Below are positions 12,708 through 21,266 of a stretch of 49,891 nt of DNA, piece by piece. Source of the DNA: a virus; the IMG/VR virus record IMGVR_UViG_3300008050_000062, positions 1 through 49,891 of that record. The stretch is one strand, 5' to 3'. Position numbers and translations under genes: made by a program. Position 1 is the stretch's first letter, and each line of letters starts with the position of its first letter. The notes beneath the pieces are model-generated. The model had not been told where the DNA came from. It worked only from the letters and a program-made list of their open reading frames with translations, and did no database searches.

Positions 12708-14057
12708 ATGAAAGAAAAATTAGATGTAATGCCGTATAGTGAAGAAGCTGAATCATCTGTTTTAGGTTGTATACTTACAGATGAAAATTGTTTTGATAAA
12801 GCCCAACCGTGGATAAGAAATGATAAAGCTTTTTATAATACAAATAATAAAAAAATATGGGAAGTAATTAAAATATTAAGACAAAATAAACAACCGATAG
12901 ATTTAGTAACAGTAGCAAATGAATTAAAAGAAAATAAAGAAAGTGATATAGCATATTATTTAAGTGGATTACCAGAATTAATAGCAACAACATCTAATGT
13001 AGAAAATCATGCAAAAATAATTTGGGAAAAATATGTACAAAGAGAAGTAAGAACAACATCTTATAAAATGTATAATATAAGCTTTGATAGATATGATAAA
13101 ACACCTTCATTAATTAATAATCAACTAAGATGGTTAGAGGAATTAAGAGAATTACAACCAAATAGATTAAATAATTTAGATGCAATGGTAGAAGACGCTG
13201 TAGCACATATAAAAAGTGGAGAAAATGTAATTAAGTTTGGAATGTATTCTCTTGATAAACCAGCAGGAGGAATGACTAGAAAAGAAGTAACTGTATTAGG
13301 AGGTAGGCCTGGACATGGCAAAACTACTTTAATGATAAATGTTCTTAAATCTTTAATAGAGCAAGGATATAAAGTAATGTTATTCAACAGAGAAATGAGT
13401 AATACAGAAATGTTAAGAAAATTAATTGTATTAGAAAGTGAAAAACTATTATATGGAGATATTAGAAGAGGAGAAATAGAAGGATTAGAAGATGAAATAG
13501 ATAAAGCTGAACAAACTATAAAAGAAAAATATAAAAATCTAATAATGTATGACGATATAAGAACACTTGAAGATGGAATATCAGAAATATCTAAACATAA
13601 ACCAGACGTAGTAATAGATGATTATATTCAATTAATAACAATGAATGACAATAAGGATAGAAGATTCCAAATAGAAACAATTATGCAAGAATATAAATGG
13701 GTAGCAAAAAAAGAAAATTGCTCTTGTTTATTAATAAGTCAACTAAATAGAGAAATAGAAAGAAGAATAGACCCCTATCCTAGAATGAGTGACTATGCAG
13801 AAAGTGGAGTAATAGAACAAACAGTAGAAAATGCATTATTTGTGTTTTATGGATACAATTTTGACCATGAAAACTATGATATGTATGAAAGTGAAATTAT
13901 ATCTTGTAAAACTAGATATGGAGTAGTTGGAGGATATAAAGTAGGATTTGCAGGAAATAGATGTGCATTTTATTCAACAAGAGAACAAGCTATAAACGAC
14001 TTAAAGAAAACAAATATAAGTGAAAAACCAAAAACAGAATGGCTCGAAGGAGATTGA
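12708..14057 (+). CDS. dnaB: Replicative DNA helicase, DnaB family
   Basis: This 449-aa protein has the standard DnaB order and length. The N-terminal domain begins MPYSEEAESSVLGCIL (residues 8-23) and extends to about 150. The RecA-like motor has Walker A GGRPGHGKTT (198-207), the NREM catalytic Glu region (227-230), Walker B VVIDDYIQL (301-309) and the sensor motif LISQLNRE (342-349). Arg-rich DNA-contacting loops follow, with a C-terminal tail ending EWLEGD. It unwinds the replication fork as a hexamer. No phage DNA polymerase or primase is found, so the fork is probably completed by host enzymes. It follows a structured RNA element and has an AAAAAGGAG ribosome site. Confidence 0.95.
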   Translation: MKEKLDVMPYSEEAESSVLGCILTDENCFDKAQPWIRNDKAFYNTNNKKIWEVIKILRQNKQPIDLVTVANELKENKESDIAYYLSGLPELIATTSNVENHAKIIWEKYVQREVRTTSYKMYNISFDRYDKTPSLINNQLRWLEELRELQPNRLNNLDAMVEDAVAHIKSGENVIKFGMYSLDKPAGGMTRKEVTVLGGRPGHGKTTLMINVLKSLIEQGYKVMLFNREMSNTEMLRKLIVLESEKLLYGDIRRGEIEGLEDEIDKAEQTIKEKYKNLIMYDDIRTLEDGISEISKHKPDVVIDDYIQLITMNDNKDRRFQIETIMQEYKWVAKKENCSCLLISQLNREIERRIDPYPRMSDYAESGVIEQTVENALFVFYGYNFDHENYDMYESEIISCKTRYGVVGGYKVGFAGNRCAFYSTREQAINDLKKTNISEKPKTEWLEGD

Positions 14058-14265
14058 ACGAAAATATAAACTAATTTCAAAATATGCTATAGCACAGTAT
14101 GAATTTGAAAAAATAATTGGGTTTAAAAAAGCCATAAGATTAACAGTTCAAGAAAAAAGTAAAATAAATGGAGATAAGTGTCTAAGTGAATTTACTAACT
14201 CCAAGTTGGAAAATCTCCTTTTTAAACTTAGATACTTATACTCCAAATTAAAGGAGAAAGAATGA
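14020..14265 (+). CDS. Basic helical hypothetical protein (up to 81 aa)
   Basis: The longest frame starts at GTG 14020, inside the DnaB end. A CGAAGGAG at 14044-14051 suggests the true start may be just after it, but no standard start codon lies there in frame. The sequence (ISKYAIAQYEFEKIIGFKKAI, KLENLLFKLRYLYSKLKEKE) is basic and helical. No family is recognised. The start is uncertain, coding more likely than not. Confidence 0.45.
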   Translation: MKNQKQNGSKEIERKYKLISKYAIAQYEFEKIIGFKKAIRLTVQEKSKINGDKCLSEFTNSKLENLLFKLRYLYSKLKEKE

Positions 14266-14732
14266 AAGAAGTTATAGCGATAGACCCAGGTGCTAGTGGT
14301 GGATTAGCTTTTGTATCTAATGAATATCAAATTGCATACAAATGCCCTAAAACAACAAGAGAAATGTTTTCAATATATAATCATTGTATGGCATCTTGTT
14401 ATGTAGAATGTTCTATTCCAACAGTAGTAATTGAAAAAGTATGGGCATTTCCTACAGACGCAAGAAGCAATGCTTTTAATTTTGGAGCTAATTATGGAAA
14501 ATGGTTAGGAATTATAGCATCTTCTAATATAAAACCAATATTAGTAATACCTAAAAAATGGCAAGACGCATATCAACCATTATCAAAAGAAAAAAAGATA
14601 AGAAAAAAAGAGCTTAAAAAAATAGCCGAAGAAATGTTTCCTAATATTAAGGTAACTCTTTATAACTGCGATGCTCTTTTAATAGCAGCATGGGCAAAAA
14701 CAGAAGGAGGAATAAATGAAAGCACCAATTGA
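14262..14732 (+). CDS. RuvC-like Holliday junction resolvase
   Basis: This 156-aa protein is the size of RuvC and shows its RNase H-fold acids: Asp8 in IAIDPGASGG, Glu58 in TVVIEKVW, and Asp137 in NCDALLIAAWA near the C-terminus. The basic stretch KEKKIRKKELKK (about 108-119) would contact the junction. Phage RuvC-like enzymes resolve recombination intermediates and branched DNA before packaging. It starts 4 bp inside the upstream gene after AAAGGAGAAAG. The family call is firm at the superfamily level. Confidence 0.85.
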   Translation: MKEVIAIDPGASGGLAFVSNEYQIAYKCPKTTREMFSIYNHCMASCYVECSIPTVVIEKVWAFPTDARSNAFNFGANYGKWLGIIASSNIKPILVIPKKWQDAYQPLSKEKKIRKKELKKIAEEMFPNIKVTLYNCDALLIAAWAKTEGGINESTN

Positions 14733-14955
14733 AGGTGAAAGTATATTTGATTACAGTTATCATCCATTTGAATGTAAATCATTTTTATTAAAAATGGATA
14801 TGGGAGTCGAACAAGTACCAACAAAAACAATATATTTATATTTTGGAATAAAACCAATAATACTAGTAATAAGTAGTGATACAAACTATAGCATATCAAT
14901 AGAATTTAAAATTTGGAAATTTTCATTAGCTTTTAATTTGAGTATTTGGTCATGA
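14716..14955 (+). CDS. Hypothetical beta-rich protein (79 aa)
   Basis: It starts 17 bp before the resolvase stop, behind AGGAGGAATAA (an excellent ribosome site). The sequence (MKAPIEGESIFDYSYHPFEC..., TKTIYLYFGIKPIILVISSD) is beta-strand rich. The stop overlaps the next start (ATGA). No family is recognised. Confidence 0.6.
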   Translation: MKAPIEGESIFDYSYHPFECKSFLLKMDMGVEQVPTKTIYLYFGIKPIILVISSDTNYSISIEFKIWKFSLAFNLSIWS

Positions 14956-15077
14956 ATAATGATTTACAAGATAGAATAATAAAAACACTTGATTCTATAA
15001 TAAATACTTTAAGTATATTAGTTAGGGAAGTCAAGCAAAGTAAGTTAAGAAAGAGCAAATATAAAAAGAGGAGTTAA
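14952..15077 (+). CDS. 41-aa basic coiled-coil peptide
   Basis: ATG 14952 to TAA 15077 encodes MNNDLQDRIIKTLDSIINTL... with a leucine/isoleucine heptad pattern and a strongly basic tail (KLRKSKYKKRS). It overlaps the upstream stop by 4 bp and carries the AGAGGAGT ribosome site of the methylase in its last codons. A good coupled-gene candidate; function unknown. Confidence 0.5.
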   Translation: MNNDLQDRIIKTLDSIINTLSILVREVKQSKLRKSKYKKRS

Positions 15078-15080
15078 ACT

Positions 15081-15896
15081 ATGGATACAGATTGTCCAGT
15101 TGTAATACCTTACTATGGTGGCAAGTTTACAATGAGTAAGCAATTCTTAAAACATATACCTGACCACCTTAGATACTTTGAACCTTTCTTTGGAGGCGGC
15201 TCAATGTTTTTTAGAAAAAACAAAGCAAAATGGAATATACTTAATGACATAGATAATGATTTAGTAAACTTATATTTATGTATACTAGATAAATTTGAAG
15301 AACTATCAGAAAAAATATATTGGTATCCAAGAAGTAGAAAATTACATGATGACTTTAGAGCTGACATTAAAGCAATACAAGAAATAAATATACCAGACAC
15401 AACCAGAGCATCTAAATATTATTACATTGTAAGAAACGCATTTAATAATAAGCCTTTAAATACATTTTCAAAAGATACATATTGGGATACAAGAATGATA
15501 AAAGAATTAAAACAATCAAAAGAAAAACTTAATGGCTCAACAATAGAAAATTTAGATTTTGAAAAATTAATAGAAAGATACTCAATGAGAGAAGGAGATT
15601 TTGTATACTTAGACCCACCATATGTTATAGCAGATAAAAAAGATTACTATAGAAATAGATTTGATAGTAATATGCACGAAAAACTTAAAGAAACAGTTGA
15701 TAAAATAAACATAAATAATGCTAAATTCATGTTAAGTTATGACGACAATGACGATATAAGAGAGATGTATAAAGATTATAGTATACTTACAATAAAAACA
15801 AAATACTCAGGAGCAAATCCTGATATAAGGGGTGAAGAAAAAACAGAGCTTTTAATAATCAATTATCCAATCAAAGAACAGGGGGAATTGTTTTGA
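15081..15896 (+). CDS. D12-class DNA adenine methyltransferase (Dam-like)
   Basis: This 271-aa protein transfers a methyl group from SAM to adenine N6 in DNA. The D12 signatures are all visible: PYYGGK (10-15), the SAM-binding FEPFFGGGSMFF (33-44) and the catalytic YLDPPYVIADKKDYY (176-190). Length matches Dam/M.DpnII-type enzymes. Phages use these to protect their DNA from restriction or to mark it for replication or packaging. No cognate restriction endonuclease lies beside it, so it is an orphan. The ribosome site is AAGAGGAGTTAAACT. The target sequence cannot be deduced. Confidence 0.9.
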   Translation: MDTDCPVVIPYYGGKFTMSKQFLKHIPDHLRYFEPFFGGGSMFFRKNKAKWNILNDIDNDLVNLYLCILDKFEELSEKIYWYPRSRKLHDDFRADIKAIQEINIPDTTRASKYYYIVRNAFNNKPLNTFSKDTYWDTRMIKELKQSKEKLNGSTIENLDFEKLIERYSMREGDFVYLDPPYVIADKKDYYRNRFDSNMHEKLKETVDKININNAKFMLSYDDNDDIREMYKDYSILTIKTKYSGANPDIRGEEKTELLIINYPIKEQGELF

Positions 15897-16960
15897 GCAT
15901 AGGAAATGAATTTAGAACGGATGACGATGGCAATATAATAGGATGTCCTAGGTGTGGAGCTAGGAACATGAAAAAAGATGGATTTAATTATTATAAAAAT
16001 AACAAAAAACAACAATGGGCATGCAATTCATGTTTTAGAAAAACATTAAATCCTATCATAGTAGAGGAATCCCCATTCAAAGTCGCTGATAGAGACCCAG
16101 AGATGATGCCAGTAGAAGATATAATAAGTTTTCGTCAAAAGGCATATAAACAAAAAAAGAAAGCAAAGGAAAGTAGAACTCTTGTAGATATACATATCAA
16201 TATAGATGGGCCTATAGGAATTGCTCATTTTGGAGACCCTCACGTTGATGATGATGGAACTGACTTATCTCAAATAATAATGTATACAGATATTATAAAT
16301 AATACAGAAGGAATGTTCGCAGGTAATTTAGGAGATATACAGAATAACTGGGTAGGCAGATTGTCTGCTTTGTATGGTCAGCAATCAACATCTGCAAAGG
16401 AATCGTGGAAATTGACCGAATATTTTGTCAATAAGTTAAATTGGTTATATCTTGTTGCTGGGAATCATGATGTATGGAGTGGGGATGGAGATCCTCTTGA
16501 GTTTATAATGAGAGACCATAGAGGATTATATGAGAGATGGGGAGCAAGGATGAATCTTATATTCCCAAATGGTAAAGAAATAACAATTAATGCTAGACAT
16601 ACTTGGAAAGGGAATAGCATGTGGAATACTGCTCATGGTGTTGCAAAGGCTGCTCAAATGGGGTGGAAAGACCATGTTCTTACTTGTGGTCATACTCACG
16701 TTTCTGGCTATCAAGTTATAAAAGACCCAGCTTCTGGTCTGATTTCACACGCTTTACAAGTTGCTAGTTTTAAAATAATGGATAATTATGCAGATAAATT
16801 GGGATTAGATAATAAGAACATATTTAATTGTCCAGTCACAATTATAGACCCTCAATACGATGATGATGATAATAGATTAATTACTACTATTTTCAATCCT
16901 ATAGAAGGTGCTAATTTCCTTACTTGGAAACGCCAAAAATGGAAAGAACAAAATAAATAA
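15893..16960 (+). CDS. Metallophosphoesterase with N-terminal zinc ribbon
   Basis: This 355-aa protein starts at TTG 15893, which overlaps the methylase stop (TTGA) and has AGGGGG 8 bases upstream; no ATG fits. A zinc ribbon (Cys18, Cys21, Cys44, Cys47: CPRCGARN...WACNSC) is followed by a charged linker and a calcineurin-like phosphoesterase core with GDPHVD (114-119), GNLGD (144-148), GNHDVW (190-195), RH at 235-236 and GHTH (266-269). Such cores hydrolyse phosphodiesters, as in SbcD/Mre11 nucleases, or phosphoproteins. The nucleic-acid-type ribbon and its place beside the methylase and resolvase favour a DNA or RNA substrate, but this is inference. Confidence 0.85.
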   Translation: MSIGNEFRTDDDGNIIGCPRCGARNMKKDGFNYYKNNKKQQWACNSCFRKTLNPIIVEESPFKVADRDPEMMPVEDIISFRQKAYKQKKKAKESRTLVDIHINIDGPIGIAHFGDPHVDDDGTDLSQIIMYTDIINNTEGMFAGNLGDIQNNWVGRLSALYGQQSTSAKESWKLTEYFVNKLNWLYLVAGNHDVWSGDGDPLEFIMRDHRGLYERWGARMNLIFPNGKEITINARHTWKGNSMWNTAHGVAKAAQMGWKDHVLTCGHTHVSGYQVIKDPASGLISHALQVASFKIMDNYADKLGLDNKNIFNCPVTIIDPQYDDDDNRLITTIFNPIEGANFLTWKRQKWKEQNK

Positions 16961-16967
16961 TAAGATT

Positions 16968-17032
16968 AATGTAGGGGCGTAATTTCCTAATTGCTCCTCC
17001 CTATCTCTCTCAAAAAGGAGCGTCCCTACATT
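16968..17032 (+). ncRNA. Structured RNA element ahead of the last early gene
   Basis: AATGTAGGGGC (16968-16978) pairs with GTCCCTACATT (17022-17032) with one G-U pair. GCTCCT...AGGAGC (16993-16998, 17016-17021) forms a hairpin that abuts the 3' arm exactly. The inner hairpin's 3' strand is part of AAAAAGGAG, a ribosome-site sequence hidden by pairing. A free AAGGAG for the next gene lies just downstream (17040-17045). Same layout as at 9796 and 12617. Confidence 0.6.
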
Positions 17033-17054
17033 GTAATTCAAGGAGTATAAAATT

Positions 17055-17330
17055 ATGTTAACAGAAAAATTTGCTAGTTTAGAATTGGAAATAGAAGACT
17101 TAAAAGGTCAAATTGATTGGTATAAAAAAGGATTAAATGAAATATATCAAGATTTAGTTGGAAAGCCAATGAAAGCAAGAAATTATAAAGATGCTATGAG
17201 GTTATTAGCAATGATACACTCAATTGAAAATGGAGAACCTACAACAGCAGACTCTTATAATAGTAGAGACAATATAGAATATAATTATAGTAATAAAGTA
17301 GGGAAAAGAATTACTTTTGAATCAATTTAA
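17055..17330 (+). CDS. Coiled-coil hypothetical protein (91 aa), last early gene
   Basis: The N-terminal half (MLTEKFASLELEIEDLKGQI...) is a coiled coil; the C-terminal half is polar with YNSRDNIEYNYSNK. It follows an RNA element and an AAGGAG ribosome site. Its end overlaps the end of the converging 1314-aa late gene by 9 bp, marking where early and late transcription meet; no clear terminator is seen there. No family is recognised. Confidence 0.7.
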   Translation: MLTEKFASLELEIEDLKGQIDWYKKGLNEIYQDLVGKPMKARNYKDAMRLLAMIHSIENGEPTTADSYNSRDNIEYNYSNKVGKRITFESI

Positions 17331-20300
17331 ATCTTCAGCTATATTATAAATACCCCTTCCTAACATACCAATAAAAACTGGCATTATAAGAAAAGAAAAT
17401 TCATCAAAAATATCTTCTAACATTTCATCATCGTCATCTGAACCCATTCCCATTAATACTACCCAAGTAGCTGTTCTCATAGCGATACCAACAGCTGGGT
17501 TTTCAAAACTTCTTAACATACTAAATGATTGATAACCAAATTTATCCATAAGGAAACCACCCCAGGGGATAACAGAAGCAAGAGTAGCAAGTACAGACGC
17601 AGTTGCCCTAGTAAATACAAATCTTAAAACAGCTCTTGCGTCATGGTCAATATTTCTATCTGTAGGATTGTATTCTACTCCTTTACCCTTATTAATAGGA
17701 TACCTAGAAAAATTTACACCCATATCTGTCATTGATTTTGTAGCTTCTGTAACCAATCTTAAAATATTATCTGAATGAGAATATCCTCCATTCCAAAATT
17801 TTGACACAACATTCCAATCATGTTCCATTTGTTGAACAGCATATGTTTTATATTGATATATAGCCCTACCTAAACCATTAAATGCTTCTCCAACATATTG
17901 AGGACTCATACCAAACTGTGTATTATATACAGCATCTCTAGCTATTTTTCTAGCTTTAGCTGTTTTAAATATACTCATATCACCTTTAGAGCCAGTTGCA
18001 TCATTCCCTCCAAGCTCTCCTCTTTTTTCAGCATCTAATAAAGCCATAACAGCAGTCATTTTACGAAGTGTTTCTTCTGTTCCAGTAAATGTAAAAACAC
18101 TTTTTAACGGATCCCAATGCCAAGATAATTTCCATGATACCATAGTTCTAATTTTATGGTCTTGAATGTCTCCTATTAATTTTTGAAACCTAGCTTCAAT
18201 TAATTTTTGTTTATTTTCAGCTTCTTCAATAGTAATTGCATCGTAATATTCTCCTCTTTTTCTTTTTAGCATTTCTTGGTGTTGTTTTCTTTTATTTTTT
18301 AATTCTTTTAATAAAGTTACTCTATCTTTTGATTCACCTTTTGAACGACTTTCAAGATTTAATAAAAACAAATCTATTTGGTCATCATTATTCATTATAA
18401 AATTTTCTCTGCCTAAAGCAACCAACTTAACAAAATCTCTCATGTTTTTACCTGGGATTAAACCAGTAATTGGGTCAAAACCCCAGTCAAACGTTTCTGG
18501 TTGACCTCCTTGTAACATAATATCATTAAACATAGAAAGTATATTTAATACACCAGTTCCCTCTACGATAGATTCCCATTTTTCTCTAGTGTATTTACCA
18601 TTTAACGCAGAACCTGCTTCAAAAAGAGTTGTAAATCCATTAGCTATAACTTGATTTGAAATTTGAGTTAAGTTCATAAAAGCAGAGGAACTATCTAAAA
18701 ATCTCATAGATGGAATAGCATTAACCCATTTTATTAACCTTTCTGCACTATTAGAAGTATGTTCTACTCCACCTTTTATCCATGCTGGTAGATTATTAAG
18801 AGTTTCAGCTACATTGCTATAGCCACCTTCTTTACCAGTAATAAAAGATGTAGATCTAGTATCACTATCTCCTACTGTCATTTTTATTCTATTAATAAGA
18901 TAATCAACGACTCCTTCTGGAACCATTTGATTTTTTTCCATTTGCATTAATTTGTCTACAGCTTCTACAACATCAGCCATTAAATCATTTTTATGAAGAG
19001 ATGAATATATTTGTTTTAAATAATCAGCGTGAATATTAGAATCTGTTCTTATTAAAGTAGCGTTAGTCCAGTCTGTAATATGTTTCATGTTTGGATTTGC
19101 TTGAGCATTTGTCATTCTAGTTAACCCAGCTTTATCTTCATCTGAAATAATTTCAGCGTTTCTATTAGCCATATCTTGTAAATGTTTTAATCCTTCTTGA
19201 AGATTTTCATATTCTTTTTTTCTTACATCACTTAATTTTTCAATATCTTCTTTTACTATAATACCAAAACCATCTATAGCTGTTTTAACTCTGTCAATAG
19301 CATTATCAATTTGTATATTTAAATCATTCCATTCAAATATATGAGGAAGATAATTATCTTGTTTTAAAGAAAAATAAGAATTTGGAGTTGATATATAACC
19401 ATCTGATATTACTCTACCATCAACTTCTTTTGGAGGAGTGTAATAAACTTTAGACCTCATTCCACCTATAGAAAAAATATTATCCATAAATTCTTGCTTT
19501 TCTTCTGGTGTTAAGCCAAGCTTATCCATCCTTGCTTCTATTTTATTAGTAAAATCAGATATTTTCTTTAAATTCTTTTGATGAAAATCTTTAGCATCTT
19601 CTCCAATATTTCTATATTCTCCTCTCATATTAGCTAAAGTTTGCCAAAAATTAGGAAGAGTTTTATCTGCTGATTTTAAATTTTCATTTATTATTTCATT
19701 TGAAGGTTGATTTTCAATATATTCAAAATTACGCCAAGCTTTTCTAGCACTACCTTCTATCATTTCGTTGTCTTCAGAACCTTCTTTTCTCAACCTTCCA
19801 TAATACTTTTCTTCACTAGCCCTATGCCAACCTTCTAATAAGCCACCAGTATGTTCATCTGTTCTTCTTATATTATCCCATTCACCTACACCATCTTTAA
19901 TTTCATATCCTTCATCAATAAAATTTCTTGCTAGTTCTGGATTATCATTTTTATAAGGTTCATTGTTTAGAAGGAAAGCAGTATAGGATTCTTCACCAGT
20001 TTCACTATTAGTGTCTTTTAATAAAGCATACCTATACTGCGTGCCATCCTTGCCTCTAACAAAATAAACATTAGGAGTCTGTCTTCTTTTATCTTCTCCT
20101 TCTTCTGTCTCTCCATATTCATAATCATCTTTCATTTCCTGTATCAATAAAGAAAGCCTGTCCTTATACTTATCTTTAAATTCTAAATACTCTTCTGATT
20201 CATTAAGTATCATTTCTCCTAATTCCATATCTGCGTATTTAGATGGTGGTATATAACCAAATTTTATATTTCTAACTCTACCATCTAGGGTTTCATTCAT

Positions 20301-21266
20301 AAAGTTTCCAACGTAAAAACCAACTAATGCTTTTTTAACATCAAATTGACTAGCGTTTAAATGTTCTTTATGTATATTGAATATTTTATCATCTATACTT
20401 CCATCGTGTCTATAATATTTAATTTTGTATATTGGTTGGTCATCTATTATTCCTTCACCAACTAATACAACTCTAGCATTAGGACCAGTTCTGTATTGAG
20501 TATCTAAAGATTCATTTCCAGTTTTAGGAGCATCAATTCTAAGATTAAATCCTTCTATTCCCCAAGCAGAAGCATCATTAAGGTTTAAGACAGATTGCAT
20601 TAATTGATTGTCAGTTAAATTATCTTTATAATCTTCTAAAGTTCTTCTTATTTTATTTGCAAATCCTTCATAAGATGATATTTCATTATCACTAAGTCTC
20701 AATCCCTTTCTAATAACTTTCATAGCTACACCAAATTTATCTGCTCTTATAGCTACAACTTCTGGTGGAAACAAAGCAACTTCTCTTTTATTTAATTTAC
20801 CAGATTTTTTTAACTTAGCTCTTTTTTCTTCAATAATCTTAACAGAAGTGAGCATAGATTTTGCTGCTCTAGGATTTTGTTCTATTGTAAGGTTGCTAAC
20901 ATAACCTCTTTGTTTTTTAGAAAAATAAACTCTCCAATCATCCATTATTGTAGATGGTTCTATATCGTAATTAAGAGCTTCTCCTTTTTGTATAGCAGCA
21001 ATTGATAATCGTTGATATAATTCGAGATGAGATTTATAAAGACTTTCTGCTATTCCTAATTCTCTTTTAGCTTTACTTTTTTCAAAATTTGTTTTAGCAT
21101 TTTTAAGATTTTTAAGAGCTATTCTAATCCCAAGTTTACTAGTATTTGGATGCCCAATAAAATTAGCAACAGCTTGTTTAACATCTATATTAAAAGACTC
21201 AATATCTTCAATAAAATGATTATCTAAAGAATTTAAGGTTGCTTCACATGATTTAATTTCAGCCAT
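17322..21266 (-). CDS. Large internal virion / polyvalent protein (1314 aa), gp16-like position
   Basis: At 1314 aa it has nearly the length of the T7 internal core protein gp16 and occupies the matching last position of the internal-core gene block. I see no lysozyme or transglycosylase motif. The N-terminal 900 residues are charged and largely helical. Residues about 1080-1180 read FTGTEETLRKMTAVMALLDA and then IYQYKTYAVQQMEHDW, a pattern recurring near the C-terminus of giant polyvalent phage proteins. Three hydrophobic segments follow at the end (ATASVLATLASVIPWGGFL, AVGIAMRTATWVVLMGMG, FSFLIMPVFIGMLGRGIYNI), which suit insertion into the host membrane on DNA ejection. The ATG directly abuts the stop of the 2954-aa gene (TAAATG). 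Role inferred from context. Confidence 0.7.
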   Translation of the reverse strand: MAEIKSCEATLNSLDNHFIEDIESFNIDVKQAVANFIGHPNTSKLGIRIALKNLKNAKTNFEKSKAKRELGIAESLYKSHLELYQRLSIAAIQKGEALNYDIEPSTIMDDWRVYFSKKQRGYVSNLTIEQNPRAAKSMLTSVKIIEEKRAKLKKSGKLNKREVALFPPEVVAIRADKFGVAMKVIRKGLRLSDNEISSYEGFANKIRRTLEDYKDNLTDNQLMQSVLNLNDASAWGIEGFNLRIDAPKTGNESLDTQYRTGPNARVVLVGEGIIDDQPIYKIKYYRHDGSIDDKIFNIHKEHLNASQFDVKKALVGFYVGNFMNETLDGRVRNIKFGYIPPSKYADMELGEMILNESEEYLEFKDKYKDRLSLLIQEMKDDYEYGETEEGEDKRRQTPNVYFVRGKDGTQYRYALLKDTNSETGEESYTAFLLNNEPYKNDNPELARNFIDEGYEIKDGVGEWDNIRRTDEHTGGLLEGWHRASEEKYYGRLRKEGSEDNEMIEGSARKAWRNFEYIENQPSNEIINENLKSADKTLPNFWQTLANMRGEYRNIGEDAKDFHQKNLKKISDFTNKIEARMDKLGLTPEEKQEFMDNIFSIGGMRSKVYYTPPKEVDGRVISDGYISTPNSYFSLKQDNYLPHIFEWNDLNIQIDNAIDRVKTAIDGFGIIVKEDIEKLSDVRKKEYENLQEGLKHLQDMANRNAEIISDEDKAGLTRMTNAQANPNMKHITDWTNATLIRTDSNIHADYLKQIYSSLHKNDLMADVVEAVDKLMQMEKNQMVPEGVVDYLINRIKMTVGDSDTRSTSFITGKEGGYSNVAETLNNLPAWIKGGVEHTSNSAERLIKWVNAIPSMRFLDSSSAFMNLTQISNQVIANGFTTLFEAGSALNGKYTREKWESIVEGTGVLNILSMFNDIMLQGGQPETFDWGFDPITGLIPGKNMRDFVKLVALGRENFIMNNDDQIDLFLLNLESRSKGESKDRVTLLKELKNKRKQHQEMLKRKRGEYYDAITIEEAENKQKLIEARFQKLIGDIQDHKIRTMVSWKLSWHWDPLKSVFTFTGTEETLRKMTAVMALLDAEKRGELGGNDATGSKGDMSIFKTAKARKIARDAVYNTQFGMSPQYVGEAFNGLGRAIYQYKTYAVQQMEHDWNVVSKFWNGGYSHSDNILRLVTEATKSMTDMGVNFSRYPINKGKGVEYNPTDRNIDHDARAVLRFVFTRATASVLATLASVIPWGGFLMDKFGYQSFSMLRSFENPAVGIAMRTATWVVLMGMGSDDDDEMLEDIFDEFSFLIMPVFIGMLGRGIYNIAEDLN

